NCBI GenBank assembly: GCA_001799995.1
Contig: MGUK01000044.1
Coordinates: 1 to 64,000, forward strand
Length of the DNA stretch: 64,000 nucleotides
Direction of reading: 5' to 3'
From: Elusimicrobia bacterium GWF2_62_30
GTDB taxonomy: Bacteria; Elusimicrobiota; Elusimicrobia; Elusimicrobiales; UBA9959
In this document: positions 24,665 to 32,168 of the stretch, piece after piece
Position numbering within the stretch: the stretch's first letter is position 1
How the letters are laid out: every line of letters starts with the position of its first letter
Made by a program: the position numbers and the translations under genes
The notes under the pieces: generated by a model
Databases searched by the model: none
What the model was told of the DNA's origin: nothing
The model's input: the letters and a program-made list of their open reading frames with translations, nothing else

Positions 24665-25885
24665 TTAAGGCAGTTCGGCGGCTACGAGGTCGCGCAGGGT
24701 CTCGCGGCGGCGCACCAGGCGCCAGGAGGCGGCGCCGGTGATAAGCGCCTCCGCCGCGCGCGGGCGGGAATTGTACTGCGAGCTCATCGAGAAGCCGTAG
24801 GCGCCCGCCGACAGCACCAGGAGCAGGTCCCCGGCCGCCGGCTCCGGCAGGCGCACGCCTTTGGCCAGGAAATCGCCGCTTTCGCAGACCGGCCCCACCA
24901 CGTCGAATTTTTTAACGGGCCCGCGCGGGCCCGCCACCGGCACCACGGGATGCTTCGCGCCGTAGATGGCGGGACGCACCAGGTCGTTCATGGCGCCGTC
25001 CACGACGATGAAATTCTTATCCCCGCCCCGCTTACGGTAGATCACCCTGGTGAGCAGGGCGCCGCACGGCGCGGCGATGGAGCGGCCGGGCTCCAATATC
25101 ACCTTAAGCCCGGTACCGCTGAAAACCCCGCCCACGGCCCGCGCAAGCGCGGAGAGGCCCGGCATCTCGGCGCCTTCCTTCACGCCCCAGCCGCCGCCCA
25201 CGTCGGCATATTTAAGCGTGACGCCGCGCGAGGCGAGCTTGACGATGAAAGCGGCCAGCCGCCCCGCGGCCAGCGCGTAGGGCGCCGCCGACTGCACCTG
25301 GGAGCCTATATGGAACTGCGCGCCGACGGGCCGCAGCCATTTGGACTCGGCCGCGTACATATAGATCTTCAGCGCTTCGTCGAACGACACGCCGAACTTG
25401 CTGCCCAGCTTGCCGGTGGTGATATACCTGTGGGTATGCGGGTCCACGTCGGGGTTGATGCGCAGGGAGACCGGGGCCGGCTTCTTCAGCCTGGCCGCGG
25501 CCTTCTCAAGGGCCAGCACCTCTTCGAAAGATTCGGCGTTTATGAACAGGATGCCGGCCTTCAGCGCGTACTCAAGCTCCTCGGCCGTCTTGCCGACCCC
25601 GGAAAAGATAATTTTCCCGGGCTTGAAGCCGGCGCGCAGCGCGCGGTAAAGCTCTCCCCCGCTGACCACGTCGGCGCCGAAGCCCTCCCGGGCCGCCAGC
25701 GCGCAGAGCGCGCCGTTGGAATTGGCCTTCAGGGCGTAGCAGAAGAGCGGGTCGAGGGCGCGGAAAGCTTTTTTATAAGCGCGCAGCTGTTTTAGAAAAG
25801 CCGCCTGGGAGTAGACGTACGCGGGAGTGCCGGCGCGCGCGGCGATGGTCTTAAGGAGGGCCGGAGGAAAATATTTGGAAAGCAT
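24665..25885 (-). CDS. lysA: Diaminopimelate decarboxylase
   Basis: A 406-residue fold III PLP enzyme making lysine from meso-diaminopimelate. The PLP lysine is K53 in YALKANSN; GADVVSGGELYRAL, DVGGGWGV, ILEPGRSIAAPCG and the C-terminal CESGDFLAKG and GAYGFSMSSQYNSRPRAAE (active-site Cys and Tyr) are all present. The gene stands alone; a terminator-like hairpin ends 14 bases before the start codon. Confidence 0.95.
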   Translation of the reverse strand: MLSKYFPPALLKTIAARAGTPAYVYSQAAFLKQLRAYKKAFRALDPLFCYALKANSNGALCALAAREGFGADVVSGGELYRALRAGFKPGKIIFSGVGKTAEELEYALKAGILFINAESFEEVLALEKAAARLKKPAPVSLRINPDVDPHTHRYITTGKLGSKFGVSFDEALKIYMYAAESKWLRPVGAQFHIGSQVQSAAPYALAAGRLAAFIVKLASRGVTLKYADVGGGWGVKEGAEMPGLSALARAVGGVFSGTGLKVILEPGRSIAAPCGALLTRVIYRKRGGDKNFIVVDGAMNDLVRPAIYGAKHPVVPVAGPRGPVKKFDVVGPVCESGDFLAKGVRLPEPAAGDLLLVLSAGAYGFSMSSQYNSRPRAAEALITGAASWRLVRRRETLRDLVAAELP

Positions 25886-25898
25886 GGTTATAAGGATA

Positions 25899-25931
25899 TA
25901 AAAAAAAGCGGGGAGCTTTCCCGCTTTTTAT
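25899..25931. terminator. Terminator-like hairpin in front of lysA
   Basis: AAAGCGGG and CCCGCTTT with flanking A- and T-runs, effective on either strand. On the minus strand it lies between tRNA-Leu(GAG) and lysA, so it could end the tRNA transcript or act as an attenuator for lysA. Confidence 0.75.
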
Positions 25932-26068
25932 CTGTCTCACCTTTAGCGAATTGGAATTACGTATGCGGGGGGTGACCGATGATACAGCCAATTGTGTCGT
26001 CCGCCTTCGGCGGACTCCGCCCGAACCCCTTTCGGAAATGGGGGTTCTCGCCCCCCCTTTTTAAATTC

Positions 26069-26150
26069 TGCTCGGGGGGGGACTCGAACCCCCACGCCGT
26101 TAGGCACACGCCCCTCAAACGTGCGTGTCTACCAGTTCCACCACCCGAGC
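26069..26150 (-). tRNA. tRNA-Leu (anticodon GAG), CCA not encoded
   Basis: Class II tRNA: acceptor GCTCGGG/CCCGAGC, anticodon stem CACGT/GCGTG around TTGAGGG (GAG), a short variable arm, and T-stem GGGGG/CCCCC with TTCGAGT. The 3' end is discriminator A then GAA, so CCA must be added enzymatically, unlike tRNA-Ala in this window. Confidence 0.92.
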
Positions 26151-26258
26151 ATAGATCTGTGTTTAACCGGGCGCCGGGCTTGTTCCCCGCCGTGACTTCC
26201 GGTAAATCGAAACTTTAAAAGAACTGTGTATATTTTACCAAATTCCCGGCGAAAATTG

Positions 26259-26264
26259 TAAAAT
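26259..26264 (+). promoter_or_regulatory. TANNNT box seven bases before the CNNM-EIIA start
   Basis: TAAAAT at 26259-26264, then ATGAGAA, then ATG at 26272. No Shine-Dalgarno sequence. Confidence 0.45.
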
Positions 26265-26271
26265 ATGAGAA

Positions 26272-27792
26272 ATGACAGAATTGCTTTACCTCCTGGCCGC
26301 GTTGTTCTTCCTGTTGCTCAACGCCTTCTTCGTCCTTTCCGAATTCGCGGTGGTAAAGGTCCGGTTTACCCGCCTTGAAGAGCTGGCCGCCAAGGGTATA
26401 ACCCGCGCAAAAATAGCCAAAGAAGCCGTAAAAGACCTGGAGGCCTACCTCTCCACCGCCCAGCTCGGCATTACCATAGCCAGCATCGGCCTGGGCTGGG
26501 TAGGCGAGCCCGCCCTGGCGCACCTCATTGCCCCCCTCTTCGATCTTTTGGGCGTCGCCGCCAACCCGGCCGCGCTCCATACGGCGTCCATCGCCCTGGC
26601 CTTCACCATTATTACCGCCTTTCACGTGGTGCTCGGGGAACTGGTACCGAAGAACATGGCCATCCGCATGCCGGAAAAATCCGCCCTCTGGATAGCCGCG
26701 CCGTTCAAATTCTTCCACACGGTATTCTTCGTCCCCATGTGGCTGCTCAATGAAAGCGCCAACCTGGTGCTGCGCCTGCTGCATGTAAAGGCGAACCAGG
26801 AAGAAACCATCCACTCCGACGAGGAGTTGCGCATGATACTCGGCCAGTCGCAGGAGCACGGCAAGATCTCGCTGGGCCGCCTGATGATGTTCGAACACCT
26901 TTTCGATTTCGGCAAGACCAGGATAAAAGAGGTAATGACCCCCCGCGGCGCTATAGCCCTCCTTGATCCGGCCGCCCCCTGGGAGTCTAACCTCAAGATA
27001 ATAAAAGAGAGGAAATTATCCCGCTACCCTCTCGGCCCGGCCGCAGGCCCGATAACGGGCTACGTCCACTTCAAGGATATGGCGTCCTGCATGCTCAACC
27101 CCGGCAACTGCGGCGTGCCGGACCTGGCCGCCATCAAGAGGCCGCTGGCGGAGATCTCCGAAGAAAGTTCGGTGGAGCGCGCCCTGAGGGAATTCCAGGA
27201 GAAGCGCATGCAGCTGGCGCTGGTAAAGACCGCCAAGGGAGAAATTTCCGGGCTGCTGACGATGGAGGACATCGTAGAGGAGCTGACCGGGGAGATACGC
27301 GACGAGTTTGAGCAGCCGCCCAAGCAGCTGCTCAGCTCCCTGCTGGTGCCGCACGCCTGCGAGCTAGATCTCACCGAAGCCGGGCGCTTCGAAGCGATAG
27401 AGGAAGTGCTCACCAAGCTGTACACCGCCTCTCCTACTTTCGACAAGGACGAAGCGCTGAAGGCCCTGATAAAGAGGGAGACGAATTTTTCCACCGCGCT
27501 CGGGCACCAGACAGCTTTCCCCCATGCCCGCCTGGCCTCGCTGTCGAAGCCGCTGCTGGCGATAGGCAAAAGCCGCGAGGGCATGTATTTCCCCTCCCCC
27601 GACGGCCAGCCGGTAAAAATGCTCTTCCTCATCCTGACGCCGTTCAACGAGCCCACGCTGCAGCTGAACATCCTTTCGCAGCTCTCCGGGCTGATCTCCA
27701 ACGTGACCCTGCGCAAGCGCCTGTTCTCGGCCAAGACCTCGGCCAACCTGATGGACGTGATACGCACGTTCGAAAACAAAGTGATGGAATAA
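26272..27792 (+). CDS. CNNM membrane protein with CBS pair and C-terminal PTS EIIA-type-2 domain
   Basis: A 506-residue protein. The N-terminal DUF21/CNNM domain (about 1-190) has four hydrophobic segments with STAQLGITIASIGLGWVGEP and the HVVLGELVPKNMAI motif, found in Mg2+/Co2+ efflux or hemolysin-C-like proteins. A CBS pair follows (about 215-335; VMTPRGAI, GLLTMEDIVEELTGEI). Where a CorC/HlyC domain is usual, the C-terminus (about 345-500) is a PtsN/fructose EIIA-like domain with the phosphorylatable His418 in TAFPHARL and PVKMLFLILTP. This suggests ion transport under PTS-type phosphorylation control. Confidence 0.85.
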   Translation: MTELLYLLAALFFLLLNAFFVLSEFAVVKVRFTRLEELAAKGITRAKIAKEAVKDLEAYLSTAQLGITIASIGLGWVGEPALAHLIAPLFDLLGVAANPAALHTASIALAFTIITAFHVVLGELVPKNMAIRMPEKSALWIAAPFKFFHTVFFVPMWLLNESANLVLRLLHVKANQEETIHSDEELRMILGQSQEHGKISLGRLMMFEHLFDFGKTRIKEVMTPRGAIALLDPAAPWESNLKIIKERKLSRYPLGPAAGPITGYVHFKDMASCMLNPGNCGVPDLAAIKRPLAEISEESSVERALREFQEKRMQLALVKTAKGEISGLLTMEDIVEELTGEIRDEFEQPPKQLLSSLLVPHACELDLTEAGRFEAIEEVLTKLYTASPTFDKDEALKALIKRETNFSTALGHQTAFPHARLASLSKPLLAIGKSREGMYFPSPDGQPVKMLFLILTPFNEPTLQLNILSQLSGLISNVTLRKRLFSAKTSANLMDVIRTFENKVME

Positions 27793-27825
27793 AAGGCCCG
27801 CCGACAAAGGCCCGGGAACGGGCAA

Positions 27826-27861
27826 AGAAAAGCCCCGCGCCTAACGCGGGGCTTCTCTTTT
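27826..27861. terminator. Bidirectional terminator between the CNNM gene and secG
   Basis: AAAAGCCCCGCG and CGCGGGGCTTCTCTTTT pair around CCTAA; A-run left, T-rich right. Confidence 0.85.
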
Positions 27862-27891
27862 GTGCCTGCCTGTTCCCTGCCGGACTTCCGC

Positions 27892-28257
27892 TTATTTCTT
27901 TACGGGAGCGGGAGCCGCTTTGGCCGGGGCCGCCGCGGGGGCGGGCTGGGTTCCCGGCTGGGCGGGAGCCGCCTGCTGGGCCGGAGGCTGCGTCGGCAGC
28001 GGGTTATCCTGCACCACCGAGCGGAACCGCGCGCTCGACGAGAAGATGGTGAGCAGCAGCGAGGTGGCCGCGAAGAGCGCGGCCGCGCCGGCGGTAAGCT
28101 TCTTTATGAAAGAAGTGCCGCTGGCGGCGTTAAAGAGCGAATCCCCGCCGCCGCCGAACATGGAAAGCGCCGACCCTTTGCTGGTCTGGAACACCACTAT
28201 GGCCAGTATCAGGATGATGGCAAGCAGCACGTGAACGGTTATGATAACGGTATACAT
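27892..28257 (-). CDS. secG: Preprotein translocase subunit SecG
   Basis: A 121-residue membrane protein with two helices (HVLLAIILILAIVVFQ and LTAGAAALFAATSLLLTI) linked by a loop with SKGSALSMFGGGG, the SecG pattern. It supports SecA-driven export through SecYEG. The C-terminal 35 residues are rich in Pro, Ala and Gln, a common low-complexity tail. It follows pgk by 15 bases, the usual gap-pgk-secG neighbourhood. Confidence 0.93.
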   Translation of the reverse strand: MYTVIITVHVLLAIILILAIVVFQTSKGSALSMFGGGGDSLFNAASGTSFIKKLTAGAAALFAATSLLLTIFSSSARFRSVVQDNPLPTQPPAQQAAPAQPGTQPAPAAAPAKAAPAPVKK

Positions 28258-28272
28258 TAATATTCCTCCGGG

Positions 28273-29490
28273 TTATTTCTGCGAGAGCGCCACCAGACCG
28301 GGCAGCTGCTTCCCTTCTATAAATTCTAGGCTGGCGCCGCCGCCGGTCGAACAATGCGAGATATTCTCCGACTTCACCTTCGCCGTTTTCAGGACGGAGA
28401 GGGTGTCGCCGCCGCCCAGGATGGTGGTGGCGCCGCCGCGCGTGGCCTGCGCCATGGCGTTAGCCACGGTGATGCTGCCGCTGGCGAAAGCCGGCGTCTC
28501 GAAGATGCCGACAGGGCCGTTCCAGAAGATGGTCTTGGAGGACTTGATCTTGTCGGCGAACAGCAGTTCCGTGCGGGGGCCTATGTCCACGCCTATCCAG
28601 CCGTCCGGCACGGCCATCGCCTGCGTCACGTCCACCTTGGCGTCGGGCTTTATTTCCTGCACCACGCGGTGGTCGGCCGGCAGCAGCATCTCGACGTTGT
28701 TGCGGTGGGCCTTCAGGATGATGTTCTTGGCCTCTTCCACCTTTTCCGCCTCGAGGAGCGACTTGCCGATATTGGTGTTCTGCGCGGCCAGGAAAGTATA
28801 GGCCATGCCGCCGCCGATGATAAGGGTGTCCACTTTCTCGATAAGGCTGTACAGCACGCTGATCTTGTCGGAGACCTTGGCCCCGCCGATGATGGCGAGG
28901 AAAGGCCGTACGGGGCTGACCATGGCCTTGTCGAGGTACTCCAGTTCCTTCTGCACCAGGAAGCCTATGGCCCCGGGCAGTGACTTGCAGATGGCGGAGG
29001 TGGAGGCGTGCGCGCGGTGCAGCGCGCCGAAAGCCTCCTGCACGAAGAATTCCCCGTGTTTGGCCAGCAGCTTGGCGAAAGCTTCGTCGTTCTTCTCTTC
29101 CTCGGCGTGGTAGCGCAGGTTCTCGAGGAGCACTATCTCCCCCTTCTTGGCCGCGGCCACGACCTTGTCCGCTTCCGGTCCCACGCAGTCGGGCGCGAAA
29201 TGGACCTTGGCCCCCATCAGCTTTTCGAGATGGGCGACCAGGGGCTTCAGGCTGTATTTGGGCTCGGGCTTGCCCTTAGGGCGGCCCAGGTGCGCCATCA
29301 GCACCACCCGGTTGTTGCCCTCGAGCAGCAGCTTAACGGTCTTCATCGTCTCGCGCATGCGCGTGTCGTCCGTTATTACGCCGTCCTTCAGGGGCACGTT
29401 GTAGTCCACGCGGACCACTACGTTCTTATCCTTAAGGCGGGCGTCCTGCACTTTAGCCAGCTTCAATACGGTCTTGTTTTCCGTGGTCAT
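28273..29490 (-). CDS. pgk: Phosphoglycerate kinase
   Basis: The 405-residue glycolytic kinase has VVRVDYNVPLKDG, MAHLGRPKG, FVQEAFGALHRAHAST, a nucleotide site FLAIIGGAKVSDKI and the late FWNGPVGIFE with GGGDTLS. It converts 1,3-bisphosphoglycerate and ADP to 3-phosphoglycerate and ATP. It lies between the COG2403 gene and secG. Confidence 0.97.
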   Translation of the reverse strand: MTTENKTVLKLAKVQDARLKDKNVVVRVDYNVPLKDGVITDDTRMRETMKTVKLLLEGNNRVVLMAHLGRPKGKPEPKYSLKPLVAHLEKLMGAKVHFAPDCVGPEADKVVAAAKKGEIVLLENLRYHAEEEKNDEAFAKLLAKHGEFFVQEAFGALHRAHASTSAICKSLPGAIGFLVQKELEYLDKAMVSPVRPFLAIIGGAKVSDKISVLYSLIEKVDTLIIGGGMAYTFLAAQNTNIGKSLLEAEKVEEAKNIILKAHRNNVEMLLPADHRVVQEIKPDAKVDVTQAMAVPDGWIGVDIGPRTELLFADKIKSSKTIFWNGPVGIFETPAFASGSITVANAMAQATRGGATTILGGGDTLSVLKTAKVKSENISHCSTGGGASLEFIEGKQLPGLVALSQK

Positions 29491-29516
29491 CTTGTACCTC
29501 TTAAATTTTAGCCGCG

Positions 29517-29541
29517 CCCGGGCCGGAAATACCGGCCCGGG
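29517..29541. other. Intercistronic hairpin before pgk
   Basis: A perfect 10-bp inverted repeat, CCCGGGCCGG AAATA CCGGCCCGGG, without a T-run, lies between the COG2403 gene and pgk. It is likely an mRNA stability or processing element rather than a terminator. Confidence 0.6.
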
Positions 29542-29552
29542 GCGGGCTTGTC

Positions 29553-30866
29553 TTATATTACTTTCTTCAGGGCGGCCTTGAGGCCGCCGGCTTTGCGCTC
29601 TTTCAGGTCGTAAGTCACGCGCACGGACGGCTTGTTGAACTTCAGGTGGCGCGCCAGGTCTATGGGCGTGCCCACTATCACGACGTCGGCTTTCACGTCG
29701 TTGATGGTCTTGTTAAGCTCGGCCATCTGCTTGTCGCCGTAGCCCATCGCCGGCAGGATGTCGGTGATCTGCTTGAAGTTCTCGTACACTTTCTTTATGG
29801 TGCCGATAGCGTACGGGCGCGGATCCACGATCTTGGCGGCTTTGTACTTCTTGGCGGCCACGTGGCCGGCGCCGAAGTGCATGTCGCCGTGGGTCAGCGT
29901 GGGGCCGTCCTCTACGACCAGGACCCTCTTGCCCTTCACGGCGGCGGGATTGTCCACGGTCACGGGGCTCTCGGCCTCTATGATCTGCGCTTTCGGGTTC
30001 ATCGCCTTGATGTTCGCCTTAACGACGGCTACTTCCTTGGCGGTGGCGGTGTCCACCTTATTGATGACGATGATGTCGGCCATCCGCATGTTGGCGGCGC
30101 CGGGGTGGAAGGTGGCTTCGTGGCCGGAGCGCAGCGGGTCCGTCACGGTGATGTGGAGGTCCGGCTTGTAGAAGGGCAGGTCATTGTTGCCGCCGTCCCA
30201 CAGGATGACGTCCGCTTCCTTCTCGGCGCGCTTGAGGATCTCGCCGTAGTCCACGCCGGAGTAGATGATGTGGCCGGCGGCTATGTGCGGTTCGTACTCC
30301 TCCATCTCCTCGATGGTGCACTTGTGCTTCTTGAGGTCCGCCAGGGTCTCGTAGCGCTGCCAGGTCTGGGCGACCAGGTCGCCGTAGGGCATGGGGTGGC
30401 GTATGGCCACCACCTTCTTGCCCATCTCCTTGAGCATGCCGGCAATGGCGCGGGTGGTCTGGCTCTTGCCGCAGCCGGTGCGCACGGCGCAGACGGCGAC
30501 CACGGGCTTGCTGGACTTAATATAGGTATGCTCGCCGCTGAGCAGCTTGAAGTCGGCGCCGCAGGAGATGACCAGCGAGGCCTTGGCCATGACGGTATTG
30601 AAAGCCACGTCGGAGTAGGCGAACTCCACTTCGTCCACTTTCAGCTTTTTGATCAGGACCGGCAGTTCCTTCTCTTCGTATATCGGGATGCCCTTCGGGT
30701 ACAGCTTGCCGGCAAGTTCCTTGGGATACTTGCGGCCCGCTATGTTAGGGATCTGGTAGGCGGTGAACGCCACCACTTCGTAGGCAGGGTTGTTGCGGTA
30801 ATACACGTTGAAGTTATGGAAGTCGCGGCCGGCAGCTCCCATTATCAGCACTCTTTTCTTAGCCAT
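29553..30866 (-). CDS. COG2403-family GTPase-like protein, similar to cyclic 2,3-diphosphoglycerate synthetase
   Basis: A 437-residue protein. The N-terminal part has VLIMGAAGRDFHNFNVYYR (a nucleotide-binding-like start); the central P-loop region is VCAVRTGCGKSQTTRAIAGML; then DVILWDGGNNDLPF, HPGAANMRMADIIVINKVD (NKxD guanine-type motif) and LVVEDGPTLTHGDM. The layout matches COG2403, whose characterised archaeal member cyclises 2,3-diphosphoglycerate. Its position between gap and pgk, which make and use 1,3-bisphosphoglycerate, supports a phosphoglycerate-linked substrate, but the bacterial reaction is unproven. Confidence 0.75.
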   Translation of the reverse strand: MAKKRVLIMGAAGRDFHNFNVYYRNNPAYEVVAFTAYQIPNIAGRKYPKELAGKLYPKGIPIYEEKELPVLIKKLKVDEVEFAYSDVAFNTVMAKASLVISCGADFKLLSGEHTYIKSSKPVVAVCAVRTGCGKSQTTRAIAGMLKEMGKKVVAIRHPMPYGDLVAQTWQRYETLADLKKHKCTIEEMEEYEPHIAAGHIIYSGVDYGEILKRAEKEADVILWDGGNNDLPFYKPDLHITVTDPLRSGHEATFHPGAANMRMADIIVINKVDTATAKEVAVVKANIKAMNPKAQIIEAESPVTVDNPAAVKGKRVLVVEDGPTLTHGDMHFGAGHVAAKKYKAAKIVDPRPYAIGTIKKVYENFKQITDILPAMGYGDKQMAELNKTINDVKADVVIVGTPIDLARHLKFNKPSVRVTYDLKERKAGGLKAALKKVI

Positions 30867-30906
30867 GTTGCTCTCCTATCGAAACACGAACAAGCCGGGC
30901 GTCTTA

Positions 30907-30931
30907 GGGTCCGCGCGCGCGGCGCGGACCC
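30907..30931. other. Intercistronic hairpin between gap and the COG2403 gene
   Basis: GGGTCCGCG and CGCGGACCC form a 9-bp stem with a 7-base loop and no T-run. With the hairpin at 29517-29541 it means that gap-COG2403 and COG2403-pgk junctions each carry a strong stem-loop. Confidence 0.55.
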
Positions 30932-30945
30932 GACACCCAGGCAGA

Positions 30946-31998
30946 TCAAAGGCCCTTCTGGATCATCAGCAGGGCAAGGTCGACGACGCGGTTGGAATAA
31001 CCCCACTCGTTGTCGTACCAGGCCAGCACTTTGGCCATGTTCCCGCCGATAACCTTGGTGCTCTTGGCGTCCACGCTGGAGCTCAGCGGGGAGTGGTTGA
31101 AGTCGATGCTGACGAGCGGCTCGTCGACGTAGTCCATGATGCCTTTCATCGGGCCCTCGGCGGCCTTCTTGATGGCGGCGTTGATCTCTTCGGCGGTGGC
31201 GGGCTTGGCCAGGGTGACGGTGAGGTCGACCACGGAAACGTTGGGGGTAGGCACGCGGATGGCGAAGCCGTCCATTTTCCCCTTCAGCTCGGGCATGACC
31301 AGGGCGATGGCCTTGGCGGCGCCGGTGGAGGTCGGGATCATGGAAAGAGCGGCGGCGCGGGCGCGGCGCAGGTCGGAATGGGCCATGTCGTGGATCTTCT
31401 GGTCGTTGGTGTAGGCGTGGATGGTGGTCATCAGGCCTTTCTCGATGCCCCAGTTGTCCTGCAGGACCTTGCAGAAAGGCGCCAGGCAGTTGGTGGTGCA
31501 GGAGGCGTTGGAGACCACGTTGTGGGCCTTCGGGTCGTACTTATTATCGTTGACGCCCATCACGATGGTGATATCCTCGCCTTCGGCGGGGGCGCTGATG
31601 ATGACTTTCTTCGCGCCGCCCTTGGTGATATGGTTCTCTGCGCCTTCCACGGTCTTGCCCTTCTTGTTCACGCCGTCCTTCTTGATGGTGAACAGGCCGG
31701 TGGATTCCACCACGATCTCGACGCCCAGGCTTTTCCAGTTAATGGCGGCCGGGGACTTTTCCTTGAAAACCTTTATTTTCTTGCCGTCGACGGTGATCTC
31801 GTCGTCGGCGGTGGCCTTCACGTCGCCCTGCAGGCGGCCGTGCACGGAATCGTACTTAAGAAGATGGGCGTTGGTCTTGGAGTCGGTGAGGTCGTTGATA
31901 GCCACCAGCTCGAGTTTGCCGTCGGTCCGCGCCAGTATCGCGCGCGCTACCAGCCTGCCGATGCGTCCGAAACCGTTAATGCCAATTTTAGTCGCCAT
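30946..31998 (-). CDS. gap: Glyceraldehyde-3-phosphate dehydrogenase
   Basis: The 350-residue type I enzyme has [15 protein letters not shown] (NAD site), catalytic Cys in [12 protein letters not shown], and [13 protein letters not shown] at the C-terminus. It leads the operon gap-COG2403-pgk-secG. A GGAGG site precedes the ATG. The residue after the second beta strand reads AINDLTD, favouring NAD over NADP, which is inference. Confidence 0.97.
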   Translation of the reverse strand: MATKIGINGFGRIGRLVARAILARTDGKLELVAINDLTDSKTNAHLLKYDSVHGRLQGDVKATADDEITVDGKKIKVFKEKSPAAINWKSLGVEIVVESTGLFTIKKDGVNKKGKTVEGAENHITKGGAKKVIISAPAEGEDITIVMGVNDNKYDPKAHNVVSNASCTTNCLAPFCKVLQDNWGIEKGLMTTIHAYTNDQKIHDMAHSDLRRARAAALSMIPTSTGAAKAIALVMPELKGKMDGFAIRVPTPNVSVVDLTVTLAKPATAEEINAAIKKAAEGPMKGIMDYVDEPLVSIDFNHSPLSSSVDAKSTKVIGGNMAKVLAWYDNEWGYSNRVVDLALLMIQKGL

Positions 31999-32155
31999 GT
32001 TATATTTATCCTCCGTGAAACGTGATTTACCGAAATCTTAGCGCGCCCCTGTACCGCGAACGCACCTTAATTATAACAAATTCCCCCCCTCCAGGTCCTT
32101 TGACCTGCGGCAAGCCCTGACGCCTCCGGGGAGAGGGCCGCGGCGGAGTTATTGG

Positions 32156-32161
32156 TATAAT
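32156..32161 (+). promoter_or_regulatory. TATAAT box seven bases before an O-antigen-ligase-like start
   Basis: TATAAT at 32156-32161, then ATCCCGC, then ATG at 32169. No Shine-Dalgarno sequence and no -35 hexamer. Confidence 0.5.
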
Positions 32162-32168
32162 ATCCCGC

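Noticed and set aside
25886-26068. Lysine riboswitch upstream of lysA
   Set aside because: The leader is short and I could not find the conserved L-box core; only simple hairpins are visible.
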